A stretch of 12,806 nt of DNA from Cyclobacteriaceae bacterium (lineage in GTDB: Bacteria; Bacteroidota; Bacteroidia; Cytophagales; Cyclobacteriaceae): positions 1 to 12,806 of the forward strand of contig JAIENH010000199.1 in NCBI GenBank assembly GCA_019751475.1, written 5' to 3'. How positions within the stretch are numbered: position 1 is the stretch's first letter; each line of letters begins with the position of its first letter. The translations under genes were made by a program, and so were the position numbers. Positions 1 to 6,766 of the stretch are shown piece after piece. The notes beneath the pieces are model-generated. The model searched no databases. It saw only the letters and a list, made by a program, of their open reading frames with translations, and had not been told where the DNA came from.

Positions 1-171
1 ATGCTCGTGAAAGGCGGAAAACTTTCGATGGGCATGATTTACCTGGAATATTGCCCGATGGCCAATGGCAATACGGGTGCCTCATGGCTCTCCAACGAAA
101 AGGCAATCAAAAATCCTTACTTCGGAGATAAAATGTTGAAATGCGGCAGTGTGAAAGAAATGATTCACTAG
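1..171 (+). CDS. DUF3347 protein, 3' end only (partial)
   Basis: The reading frame is open from base 1 and stops with TAG at 169-171, so only the last 56 residues are visible and the ATG at base 1 need not be the start. The segment reads YCPMANGNTGASWLSN, then IKNPYFGDKMLKCG and VKEMI. This is the conserved C-terminal part of DUF3347, a family found alone or at the end of CusB-type periplasmic metal-efflux adaptors in Bacteroidetes. It aligns closely with residues 144-191 of the complete DUF3347 protein at 2235-2816, including the Cys-Pro-Met and the later Cys, which are plausible Cu(I) ligands. Whether this copy was a small secreted protein or the tail of an adaptor cannot be told from the window. 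A weak terminator-like hairpin follows at 184-221. Confidence 0.8.
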   Translation: MLVKGGKLSMGMIYLEYCPMANGNTGASWLSNEKAIKNPYFGDKMLKCGSVKEMIH

Positions 172-183
172 CGGGTGAAGGGT

Positions 184-221
184 AGAGATGGAGTAAGAAT
201 ACTGAAACATCTCTTTTTTTT
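184..221 (+). terminator. Weak Rho-independent terminator candidate
   Basis: AGAGATG at 184-190 pairs with CATCTCT at 208-214 across a 17-nt loop, followed directly by an eight-T run (214-221). The 7-bp stem is AT-rich and the loop is long, so it is a weaker terminator than the one at 8252-8278. The position fits, 12 bases after the stop of the DUF3347 gene. Confidence 0.4.
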
Positions 222-247
222 CAATTTGAATTACACTAACATCTGTA

Positions 248-727
248 ATGAGTATGAAAAAGATACTGACCACCAAGCCTACCCACACAGGCAGGAAGAG
301 AAAAATGAAGTGGAGCAACATAGCAATTACTGCATTTGCTATTGTAATGGTCGGAGGCACATTGCTATGGATAGCTGCACGCATTTATAATCAAGAGGGA
401 GAAGAATTGGCCGCGCAAGAAAAATTTAACAGCTCACTGCCGGCAGCCGGAGTCGCCATTGACCACAAGTTGGTGTGCATGGTCAACAACACATACATGG
501 GCGTTGATCAAATTCCCGTAACGGTAATAAACAAAACGTACTATGGTTGCTGTGAAAAGTGTGTTCATGATCTGAACACCGATGAATCAGTTCGTTTTGC
601 GGTAGACCCGTATAGTCAGGCATCAGTAGATAAAGCAAATGCCTTTATCACCATTAATCCGAATAAAAAGGGAGCGATTTTGTATTTCGAGTCAGAACAG
701 AACGCTAAAAACTATTTTAAAAAATGA
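248..727 (+). CDS. Membrane-anchored TRASH-like cysteine protein, putative metal binder
   Basis: This 159-residue protein has a basic N-terminus (RKRK near residue 16), one membrane helix at about 24-44, and a periplasmic domain. That domain has VCMVN (Cys77), YMG, IPV, then YYGCCEKC (Cys101, Cys102, Cys105) and AVDP. The Cys...CCxxC arrangement resembles TRASH/YHS-like metal-binding domains, and such proteins commonly sit beside multicopper oxidases in Bacteroidetes. I infer binding or delivery of copper outside the cytoplasmic membrane; no catalytic motif is seen. The stop TGA (725-727) overlaps the ATG (724-726) of the oxidase, so the two are probably translationally coupled. The start at 248 is not certain: a second ATG is at 254 and a third, at 305, sits just ahead of the helix. 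Confidence 0.75.
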   Translation: MSMKKILTTKPTHTGRKRKMKWSNIAITAFAIVMVGGTLLWIAARIYNQEGEELAAQEKFNSSLPAAGVAIDHKLVCMVNNTYMGVDQIPVTVINKTYYGCCEKCVHDLNTDESVRFAVDPYSQASVDKANAFITINPNKKGAILYFESEQNAKNYFKK

Positions 728-2208
728 AACGCAGAGAATTTGTAAAATTATCGGCCGGTGCGGCCAGTATATTGGCAATGCCCGCAGCTTTGCAGAGTTG
801 CATGAATGAAATGAACATGAATATGAGCATGGCAGCGGATGCTGTGCCCGTAATAGAAGGCGCGTTCTCCGCACCGCTCTCATTTCCCGGAGTGATGACC
901 AGTAGTTTTTCAATGACAGCCAAAAGCAATACGGCTGCGTTGCTTAATTCCCAAAGCACTTCGGTATTGGGATACGCCACCGGCATATTAGGCCCTACTA
1001 TCAAAGTAAACACCGGTGCTGCGGTTTCCATACCTTTCCAAAACCAGCTATCGGAAGCAACCAATATTCATTGGCATGGACTATTAGTGCCAGCCAACAT
1101 GGACGGACACCCGAAAGATTTGGTGAACAGTGGGGCGAATTTTAACTTCAACCTGCCCATTGACCAACGTGCCGGCACCTACTGGTACCATCCGCACCCG
1201 CATGGCGCTACAGCCAAGCAGGTGTTCATGGGGCTGGCCGGGTTCTTCATCGTAAATGATGCAGAAGAGCAGGCACTCAATTTACCTTCGGGCGATCAGG
1301 AACTTCTCCTGGTAATTCAAGACAAGCGGATCAAAAATTCTCAACTGAACTACGCGCCCACCATGGGCGAGGTGATGACAGGTTACACAGGGGAGTATAT
1401 TCTGGTAAACGGAAGCAACGCTCCTTTTCACAATGTGGCTACACGCTACTATCGCCTCAGGGTATTAAATGGTTCTACCGCCCGCATGTATAATCTGGCT
1501 TTGAGTGACAACCAGGCTTTTGATGTGATTGGTGCCGATGGCGGCCTGCTTGCGCAGCCCGTTAGCGTTACCTCCTTGATGCTCGCCCCCGGTGAGCGGG
1601 CCGATATTTTGGTGTCGTTTAAAACTTACGCAATAGGCACAGAAATCTATTTGGTGAACAAACCATTTAACGGTGGCGCACAAGGCAAACAGGAATTCAA
1701 GATCATGAAGTTTGTTGTTAACCAACAAGTCAATGATTCATTCAATAAGCCAAGCCAGTTGTCAACCATTCAGCCCTTATCCGCTTCTTCGGCCGTGAAA
1801 ACCCGCACGATGAAAATTAAGGGTATGATGGAGGGAAATGGGAACATGAACATGGGCGGTATGGGCAGCGGTATGCACACCATCAATGATAAGGTGTATG
1901 ACATAGCCCGTGTGGACGAAACCGTCAAGGCGGGCGATACGGAAATTTGGGAATTCGATAACTCCGCAGGCGATGAGATTCATCCCATGCACATTCACGC
2001 AGTGCAGTTCCAGGTACTCTCACGCACGGGTGGCAGAGGTGCTTTAATCGCTACGGAGCAGGGTTGGAAAGACACCGTGCTGGTGATGGCGGGCGAAAAG
2101 GTGCGCGTGATCATGACCTTCCCGCAGAAGAAAGGCTTGTTCGTATTTCATTGCCATAACTTAGAACATGAAGACGATGGCATGATGCTGAATTTTGAAA
2201 TAGTTTAA
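724..2208 (+). CDS. CueO-like multicopper oxidase, Tat-exported putative lipoprotein
   Basis: The 494-residue protein has three cupredoxin domains and probably oxidises Cu(I) with reduction of O2 in the periplasm. All four copper-site motifs are present: HWHG (His116, His118), WYHPHPHG (His156, His158), HPMHIH (His420, His423, His425) and HCHNLEHEDDGMM (His476, Cys477, His478, His482, axial Met487 ten residues after the Cys). The YHPHPHG form matches CueO/SufI relatives rather than CopA. A Met-rich stretch at 368-384 recalls the copper-binding insert of CueO. The N-terminus has a twin-arginine motif (RREFVK, residues 3-8), a hydrophobic core and a lipobox ending at Cys26 (LQSC), then another Met-rich segment. 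Export folded with copper and later lipidation are inferred. The start overlaps the upstream stop (ATGA). Substrate could also be organic, but the context favours copper. Confidence 0.93.
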   Translation: MKRREFVKLSAGAASILAMPAALQSCMNEMNMNMSMAADAVPVIEGAFSAPLSFPGVMTSSFSMTAKSNTAALLNSQSTSVLGYATGILGPTIKVNTGAAVSIPFQNQLSEATNIHWHGLLVPANMDGHPKDLVNSGANFNFNLPIDQRAGTYWYHPHPHGATAKQVFMGLAGFFIVNDAEEQALNLPSGDQELLLVIQDKRIKNSQLNYAPTMGEVMTGYTGEYILVNGSNAPFHNVATRYYRLRVLNGSTARMYNLALSDNQAFDVIGADGGLLAQPVSVTSLMLAPGERADILVSFKTYAIGTEIYLVNKPFNGGAQGKQEFKIMKFVVNQQVNDSFNKPSQLSTIQPLSASSAVKTRTMKIKGMMEGNGNMNMGGMGSGMHTINDKVYDIARVDETVKAGDTEIWEFDNSAGDEIHPMHIHAVQFQVLSRTGGRGALIATEQGWKDTVLVMAGEKVRVIMTFPQKKGLFVFHCHNLEHEDDGMMLNFEIV

Positions 2209-2234
2209 CAACACTTTAAAACAAAATTTTAACT

Positions 2235-2816
2235 ATGAAAACTGAAATAATGTTGCTTTTCCTGGCAATGGCAAGTGGGGCGGCCTTTGCACAACATGAT
2301 CACGGCTCGGGCCAAGGTGCCCCCATGCATAGTGAGAAAAAGAAAGACACACCACACTCGCACCGCGCTGTGCCTGAATTTCAAGGACAACTCCGTGAAG
2401 CCTTTGCGACAAGTCTACAGCTAAAAGATGCACTGGTAGTATCCGATGCTGCCAAGGCTGCGGAATCTGTACCGCAAATTCGGATCGCACTATCGAAAGT
2501 TGACTTGACCCTGCTAAAAGATGAAGCACTCATGGACTGGATGGGTTACTTGAAGATACTCAATGATAATCTCGAACGGATTGAGGGCTCAAATGATCTC
2601 GCCTTACAGCGTAACGCATTTTCTTCTTTCAGCGATGCACTATACAAGAGTTTGAAAGAATTGGGTGCCGGAGGTAAAATGGTTTACTACATACAATGCC
2701 CCATGGCAAACAATAATGCCGGAGCGTATTGGCTTAGCGATACCAAAGAAATACGCAACCCCTATTTGGGCAACGAAATGCTTTCGTGCGGGAAAGTGAA
2801 AGAAACCATTCAATAG
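2235..2816 (+). CDS. Secreted DUF3347 protein with His-rich N-terminus
   Basis: This 193-residue protein starts with a Sec signal peptide (about residues 1-19, ending AAFAQ). A His-rich linker follows (HDHGSG...HSH, about 21-43). Residues 48-190 form an all-helical DUF3347 domain ending in IQCPMANNNAGAYWLS, IRNPYLGNEML and SCGKVKE. Cys155, Met157 and Cys185, with the His-rich region, are likely soft-metal ligands. The family has no known enzyme activity; when fused to CusB-like adaptors it is thought to take part in copper or silver handling, so a periplasmic copper-binding role is inferred. It lies 26 bases after the oxidase with no terminator between, suggesting one operon. It is a paralogue of the gene fragment at 1-171, so the oxidase pair is flanked by two DUF3347 genes. 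Confidence 0.88.
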   Translation: MKTEIMLLFLAMASGAAFAQHDHGSGQGAPMHSEKKKDTPHSHRAVPEFQGQLREAFATSLQLKDALVVSDAAKAAESVPQIRIALSKVDLTLLKDEALMDWMGYLKILNDNLERIEGSNDLALQRNAFSSFSDALYKSLKELGAGGKMVYYIQCPMANNNAGAYWLSDTKEIRNPYLGNEMLSCGKVKETIQ

Positions 2817-2851
2817 ACTAACTTAAAACATCACCAATAAACTAAAATTGT

Positions 2852-3307
2852 ATGAAAACGTTAAGCCTAATCATTTTTCTTGCAACAGTCGCCTTTTCGG
2901 TTCAAGGTCAAAAACCCAATGCTGACGATGTAGCCAGTGTTATCTCTACGCTGGAGGCATACAAGAAGGCCATTGAAAAACTGGATACAACCGGAACCGG
3001 AAAACTCTTTGTCTCGAAATCAATTGTAATTGAATCGGGAAAAGTGGAAGGCAGGTACCAAAATTACCTGGCTCATCACCTCGGACCTGAACTCGTTGAT
3101 TTTAAATCTTTCACGTTCAGCGACTATAAGGCTGATGTCACAGTCGATCTGCCATACGCATTTGCTGTGGAGACCTATAAGTACACCATTGTTCTGAAAA
3201 AAGACAACTCTGTGATTGAGCGCAAAGGTGTTGCGACTACGATTCTTAAAAAAGAAAATGGGACTTGGAAAATAGTGCAAACCCACACATCATCACGCAG
3301 ACCATGA
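2852..3307 (+). CDS. Secreted NTF2-like (SnoaL/DUF4440-type) protein
   Basis: The protein has 151 residues: a signal peptide at about 1-20 (ending SVQGQ), then an alpha+beta domain typical of the NTF2-like superfamily. The signs are the N-terminal helix with LEAYKKAIEKLD, a central IVIESGKVEG strand-turn, and the C-terminal GTWKIVQTHTSSRR, a very common ending for secreted DUF4440/SnoaL-like proteins in Bacteroidetes. No catalytic residues are evident, and the family includes both enzymes and ligand-binding proteins. Its stop TGA (3305-3307) overlaps the ATG (3304-3306) of the DUF2147 gene, indicating tight coupling. It follows the DUF3347 gene by 35 bases, so it is probably in the same transcript. 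A role in metal stress is suggested only by context. Confidence 0.78.
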   Translation: MKTLSLIIFLATVAFSVQGQKPNADDVASVISTLEAYKKAIEKLDTTGTGKLFVSKSIVIESGKVEGRYQNYLAHHLGPELVDFKSFTFSDYKADVTVDLPYAFAVETYKYTIVLKKDNSVIERKGVATTILKKENGTWKIVQTHTSSRRP

Positions 3308-3696
3308 GATCGATCGTAGTAATTTTATTTTACTGCGTTACGAGTCTCAGTGGATCGGCACACGTGCAAGCTCAGGAAATCATTGGCCATTGGCTTACCG
3401 AAAAGGGTGATGCACACGTGCTTATTTACATCGAACGTGACATGTATGTTGGGAAAATTGTGTGGGTGAAGGACGAAAAGCAATCCGCCCAACTGAACAC
3501 GGTGATCCTCGCTGATTTCGTTTATGATAAGAAGGAAAATGAATGGAACAGTGGCACTGTGTTTGAGCCACGGCATGGCCACAAGTCATCTGGTTATCTC
3601 GTATTGAAAGATGCGAACACCCTCAAGGTAACAGGCTATAAAGGTTTTCGTTGGATAGGCGATTCAGAAATCTGGACGCGAGTGAATGCTCCCTAA
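3304..3696 (+). CDS. Secreted DUF2147 protein
   Basis: The 130-residue form starting at 3304 begins with a clear signal peptide (MRSIVVILFY...HVQAQ, about 1-24). An in-frame ATG at 3265 would bury that signal behind 13 extra residues and lies inside the previous gene, so 3304 is chosen. The mature part shows DUF2147 hallmarks in order: IIGHWLTEKGDA (26-37), GKIVWVKDE (50-58), WNSGTVFEPRHG (81-92), LKVTGYKGF (107-115) and EIWTRV (122-127). DUF2147 proteins are small beta-rich exported proteins without established biochemistry. The ATGA overlap with the NTF2-like gene makes it the probable last gene of the left operon. A deleted relative appears to survive at 5118-5220. Confidence 0.85.
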   Translation: MRSIVVILFYCVTSLSGSAHVQAQEIIGHWLTEKGDAHVLIYIERDMYVGKIVWVKDEKQSAQLNTVILADFVYDKKENEWNSGTVFEPRHGHKSSGYLVLKDANTLKVTGYKGFRWIGDSEIWTRVNAP

Positions 3697-3752
3697 CAAG
3701 AAGTGTGATCTAAATAAAGACCTATAATGAAATCATCTTATTTATGCTAACG

Positions 3753-3764
3753 CTAAACGTTTAG
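3753..3764. promoter_or_regulatory. Perfect 12-bp palindrome just upstream of a start codon
   Basis: CTAAACGTTTAG is its own reverse complement and ends two bases before the ATG at 3767, where a ribosome-binding site would lie. It could be an operator or a small RNA hairpin affecting initiation; chance is also possible. No second copy was seen in the window. Confidence 0.25.
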
Positions 3765-3766
3765 AA

Positions 3767-4465
3767 ATGAAAATCATTAAAAAATTTATTCATACGCTGT
3801 TATCTATTTCAGGATTGATTCCGGAAAACACAACCCTTCTCAGAGCTTTTTTCTGGTTAAGCTCGGTTGCCTGGGCTATCTTTTTGCTTCCAAAGTTTGC
3901 ACGTCTTGACTATGCCGTTCTCTATTTTGCCATCAGCACACTTTTTTACATAGGTCTTATCTTTCTTGTCTTACCCCAGCAGGGACTGAGGCTCAAATGG
4001 ATTGCTGCCGTGGGCGAAGAACAAGCCTATTTGCAATACGAGGGTATTTTGGCCTTTGCGTTTTTTCACAATGGCGTATCTCTTGGTTTCATAAGCGAGA
4101 GTTCAAAGCATAGTGCCTTTTGGGGCGATTTCCCTCCACTTATTGTTATGAGTCTTGTGGTCATTCTGTTCTTGACGGGGTTTGTTGTAAAACTATGGTC
4201 AGCTTGGCTGGTGGGCATACCCATTTACTATTGGAAGGATATGTTCTTAGATAAAAAGATATCTGATTTTGTGGAGGCGGGACCGTATAAGTTTCTCAAT
4301 AATCCTATGTATGGGGTTGGGCAAGTGCAGGTTTACGCTATTGCCATATACTACAATTCTATTTACGGTCTTGCCTTTGGTGCCCTCAACCAATTACTGG
4401 TTTTCTTTTTTTATTTCAAGGTAGAAAAACCTTTTATTAACCGCATGTATCTTAACAAATTGTGA
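3767..4465 (+). CDS. Integral membrane protein, PEMT/ICMT-type methyltransferase candidate
   Basis: The 232-residue protein is strongly hydrophobic with about five membrane segments (roughly 27-42, 48-70, 92-110, 122-148, 186-217). Near the C-terminus it has GPYKFLNNPMYGVG (172-185) followed by a helix and KVEKPFI (218-224). That layout (Arg/Asn-Asn-Pro-Met-Tyr before the last helix, then an acidic cap residue, here Glu220) is typical of phospholipid N-methyltransferase and isoprenylcysteine O-methyltransferase-like proteins, which use S-adenosylmethionine at the membrane. The actual substrate is unknown. The usual Arg before the NPMY motif is Leu-Asn here, so activity is not assured. It starts a two-gene unit with the methyltransferase 19 bases downstream, and a 12-bp palindrome sits directly before its start. 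Confidence 0.7.
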   Translation: MKIIKKFIHTLLSISGLIPENTTLLRAFFWLSSVAWAIFLLPKFARLDYAVLYFAISTLFYIGLIFLVLPQQGLRLKWIAAVGEEQAYLQYEGILAFAFFHNGVSLGFISESSKHSAFWGDFPPLIVMSLVVILFLTGFVVKLWSAWLVGIPIYYWKDMFLDKKISDFVEAGPYKFLNNPMYGVGQVQVYAIAIYYNSIYGLAFGALNQLLVFFFYFKVEKPFINRMYLNKL

Positions 4466-4484
4466 GCAATAAAATAGTAATACT

Positions 4485-5090
4485 ATGGAATCATATCATG
4501 ACTATGTGATCAAAGACGGGAAGTTTATCGGCAAATTTGACGAAATGTATTCCAAGTTCGAGGATCCCTGGATGCAGTCAAATCAGCCAAACAAATACTC
4601 GCGGAGGGCAGGCATCGAGCATATCAAATCGTTTCAGATAAAAAGCCTGCTGGAGTGTGGATGCGGATTGGGTTATTACGCTGACTGGATTCATAAAGAA
4701 ACGGGTATTGTTCCCATCAGCGTAGACATCTCCAAGGAGGCCATCAACAAAGCAACAAAACTGTTTCCGCAATTGCATTTCGAAGTGGCAGACATCACAA
4801 CTGACTTGTCGCAATATAAGAGCGTAGATTGTGTGATGTTTGCGGAAATAATATGGTACATATTGCCAAATTTAAACGCTATTCTTTCGCAATTGAGGCA
4901 GCATTTTTCTGGGAAATACTTAGTGGTGAACCAAGTCTTCTACAAGGGTTCTCAAAAGTACGGTACCGAGTATTTTACAAACTTGAACCAATTCATTGAT
5001 TTCATTCCTTTTGAGTGTGTGGGTAGTTGTGAGGCTACGTTACTGGCAGACACTACCATAGAAACATCTACCATTTTTCGTATCGCATAG
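4485..5090 (+). CDS. Class I SAM-dependent methyltransferase
   Basis: The 201-residue soluble protein has a Rossmann-type methyltransferase core. Motif I is LLECGCGLGYYADW (55-68), an E/DxGxGxG variant with Cys in the loop. The acidic residue ending strand 2 is Asp81 (PISVDIS). VADITTDL around Asp103 fits motif II for adenine contact, and DCVMFAEIIWYI (115-126) fits the strand 4 region. The N-terminal 50 residues (YVIKDGKFIGKFDEMY) resemble small cap segments of sugar or small-molecule methyltransferases. The substrate cannot be named. It follows the membrane methyltransferase candidate by 19 bases on the same strand, so co-transcription is likely. No signal peptide is present, so it acts in the cytoplasm. 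Confidence 0.8.
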   Translation: MESYHDYVIKDGKFIGKFDEMYSKFEDPWMQSNQPNKYSRRAGIEHIKSFQIKSLLECGCGLGYYADWIHKETGIVPISVDISKEAINKATKLFPQLHFEVADITTDLSQYKSVDCVMFAEIIWYILPNLNAILSQLRQHFSGKYLVVNQVFYKGSQKYGTEYFTNLNQFIDFIPFECVGSCEATLLADTTIETSTIFRIA

Positions 5091-5117
5091 CAATATGGTC
5101 TTCAACGAATCTCGACT

Positions 5118-5220
5118 ATGACAAAAGGCAGCATCTTACTTTTCTATTTAGTAACCCTTGCTGAGAAAGATAGTGACGGCACGGAAGGCAGAAATCTGGA
5201 CACGCGTGAAGTCGAAGTAG
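5118..5220 (+). pseudogene. Internally deleted DUF2147 gene remnant
   Basis: At 5118 an ATG opens MTKGSILLFYLVTLAEK, which resembles the signal peptide start of the DUF2147 protein at 3304 (both contain a hydrophobic run with LFYxVT). At 5185-5220, in another frame, the bases encode KAEIWTRVKSK and a stop. The C-terminus of DUF2147 proteins is EIWTRV, and 13 bases here (CAGAAATCTGGAC) are identical to 3665-3677. The two ends are only about 20 bases apart, so roughly 100 codons seem to be missing and the reading frame has shifted. A 36-codon ORF runs across (5118-5228) but is unlikely to be functional. The match is short, so this is a reasoned call rather than a certain one. Confidence 0.5.
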
Positions 5221-5237
5221 TGTAGCAAACCTGCCTG

Positions 5238-6509
5238 ATGGAAACACAAAAACTTCTCGATAGCATTATTCGCCAATACAAAGACGACCCCGCCTCAGTC
5301 TATAACACGTGGTTTGTTGGGGGCGAAGAACGTTTGAAAGCTTTTCGCGCCATCAGGCGGGGCGTGTTGCAGGTAGTAGAAGATATAAAGAGTGAAAAAT
5401 TCGGCAACGATTTTAAAGGCTCATCCCTTGAATTTGTGCTCACAGCCATTACCGAACAAAAGCAAGTGTTTGAAGGCGCAGCGCACCCTTTCTACTGGAA
5501 GCCCAAAATGCGTATTCCGGATATTTATGAAAACCAAACCAACAAGAAAGCCTTTGGTCAGTTTCTGGAGAACTGTTTTTATGCCACGAAAGAAGAGCAA
5601 CTTGTTCGCGAAATCATCAAGCTGGATGAATTGAAAATAAAAGGGCTTGGGCCTGCCGTGGCGAGCATCTTATATTTTTTACATCCAACTATTTTACCTC
5701 CCTTCAATACAGCCATTGTAAATGGATTTAACTATCTGTTTCGCGACAATAAAAAACTTGGAAGTTGGCAGGAGTATTTGAAAATGCGTGAGGTGATTAT
5801 GAAAACAAATGCTGACAACAAGGCGCAATTGTCCAATGACCTGGGCGCGATGGCGGGTTTGCTTTTTGAGATCGGAAATAGGAGCATCATCATAGAAGGA
5901 CAGATGATATCCGAAGAGGAGAAGGCCAAATTGTTGAAACAATATGACAAACGTCACAGGGAAGTATTGAGTGAAAAGCATGAGGAAGATTTGCATACGG
6001 AAATGCAATATCATTTGCTGAAAATCGGAAAGGCCTTGGGATACGATCCAATAGCTGCGGTCAATGATCGCGGTAAGTGTCATGGCGAAGTCAATTTTTC
6101 GTTCATCAGCCTCAACCAGTTTCCGCAAATGCCCTTAGACAAGGAAACGCTGGGTACGGTTCAATTGATTGACGTCATCTGGTTTGAGAAGAATACCGAC
6201 AAACCAATCTGCGCTTTTGAAGTGGAGAAGAGCACATCTATCTATTCGGGCATTCTTCGGCTGAGCGATCTGGCCTTTTCGTTCACCGATCATCAAACTT
6301 CGTTATTTATTATTCTGCCCGACAGTCGCGAAAAGGAAGTGGTGATGCAGTTGAATCGCCCTTCTATTAAAAACTCCAACATTCAAATACAGTACATACT
6401 ATTCTCCGACTTGCGTGAGCATTGCGATGCGCTTTGCAAGTTTGGCGATAGTCACAAAATTTTAGAGAAGATTGCGAAGACTGTAAATCAAAACACCAAC
6501 TTACTATAA
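5238..6509 (+). CDS. Putative nuclease: HhH-like N-terminal part, PD-(D/E)XK-like C-terminal part
   Basis: I cannot name this 423-residue protein. Residues 1-215 are mainly helical. They include [17 protein letters not shown] (132-148) followed by [10 protein letters not shown], which looks like a helix-hairpin-helix segment of the DNA-glycosylase/DNA-binding kind. Residues 225-265 are charged and probably form a linker helix. Residues 283-390 look like a restriction-endonuclease fold: QLIDVIWFE (Asp312), [22 protein letters not shown] (Glu328, Glu330, Lys331) and SLFIILPDS. The spacing E-V-E-K differs from the canonical D/E-x-K, so catalysis is uncertain. No signal peptide or partner methylase is visible, and the two methyltransferases upstream are not of DNA type by inspection. 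Two pieces of this gene recur nearby: residues 91-128 at 7834-7946 and residues 185-205, from a divergent copy, at 6560-6622. Confidence 0.6.
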   Translation: METQKLLDSIIRQYKDDPASVYNTWFVGGEERLKAFRAIRRGVLQVVEDIKSEKFGNDFKGSSLEFVLTAITEQKQVFEGAAHPFYWKPKMRIPDIYENQTNKKAFGQFLENCFYATKEEQLVREIIKLDELKIKGLGPAVASILYFLHPTILPPFNTAIVNGFNYLFRDNKKLGSWQEYLKMREVIMKTNADNKAQLSNDLGAMAGLLFEIGNRSIIIEGQMISEEEKAKLLKQYDKRHREVLSEKHEEDLHTEMQYHLLKIGKALGYDPIAAVNDRGKCHGEVNFSFISLNQFPQMPLDKETLGTVQLIDVIWFEKNTDKPICAFEVEKSTSIYSGILRLSDLAFSFTDHQTSLFIILPDSREKEVVMQLNRPSIKNSNIQIQYILFSDLREHCDALCKFGDSHKILEKIAKTVNQNTNLL

Positions 6510-6517
6510 AAACTATT

Positions 6518-6745
6518 TTGTTAAGTATCGTAGTTCTCATTGCTTCACTGTCAGCAGGTGAAGTAATTTTAAAAACTAACGCTGATAATAAAGATCAACT
6601 TTCGAATGATTTGGGGGCTATAGACGAACATCATCATGATGAAGCAATCCCGCATAGTCACGAAGATTCACACGAACACAACGGTTCAAAAGATGATGAT
6701 TGTTGCAAAGACAAGACAAATATATTTTTACATGAAAACATTTAA
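6518..6745 (+). pseudogene. Chimeric His-rich small ORF carrying a piece of a nuclease-like gene
   Basis: There is no ATG; the ORF would start at TTG 6518. In-frame codons from ATA at 6506 read [16 protein letters not shown], which looks like a Sec signal peptide whose start codon is lost. Next come 21 residues, [21 protein letters not shown], matching residues 185-205 of the 5238 protein (18 of 21 identical). A His-rich end follows (EHHHDEAIPHSHEDSHEHN, then DDDCCKD), typical of small secreted metal-binding proteins of Bacteroidetes metal clusters. I read it as a broken His-rich secreted protein gene with a foreign insert, in the same frame. Expression is doubtful because the start is missing and only eight bases separate it from the upstream stop. 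The region is visibly AT-richer than the genes before 6500. Confidence 0.5.
6560..6622 (+). repeat. Divergent copy of 5790-5852 (21 codons)
   Basis: These 63 bases align without gaps to 5790-5852. I count 19 mismatches (about 70% identity), nearly all at third codon positions, while 18 of 21 encoded residues are the same. Similarity stops abruptly on both sides. The pattern means the piece came from a distant homologue that had been under protein-level selection, not from a recent local duplication. Confidence 0.75.
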
Positions 6746-6766
6746 CATTAAAAAAAATAATACGAT

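Noticed and set aside
717..1064. - strand ORFs opposite the oxidase, and others at 1465-1998
   Set aside because: They are antisense to well-supported oxidase motifs and show no recognisable domain.
3265..3303. Earlier ATG for the DUF2147 gene
   Set aside because: It would put 13 polar residues before a clear signal peptide and lies well inside the NTF2-like gene; the ATGA overlap at 3304 is the better start.
5392..5634. Alternative-frame ORF inside the nuclease-like gene
   Set aside because: Its composition is unlike a real protein and the main frame is open for 423 codons with coherent motifs.
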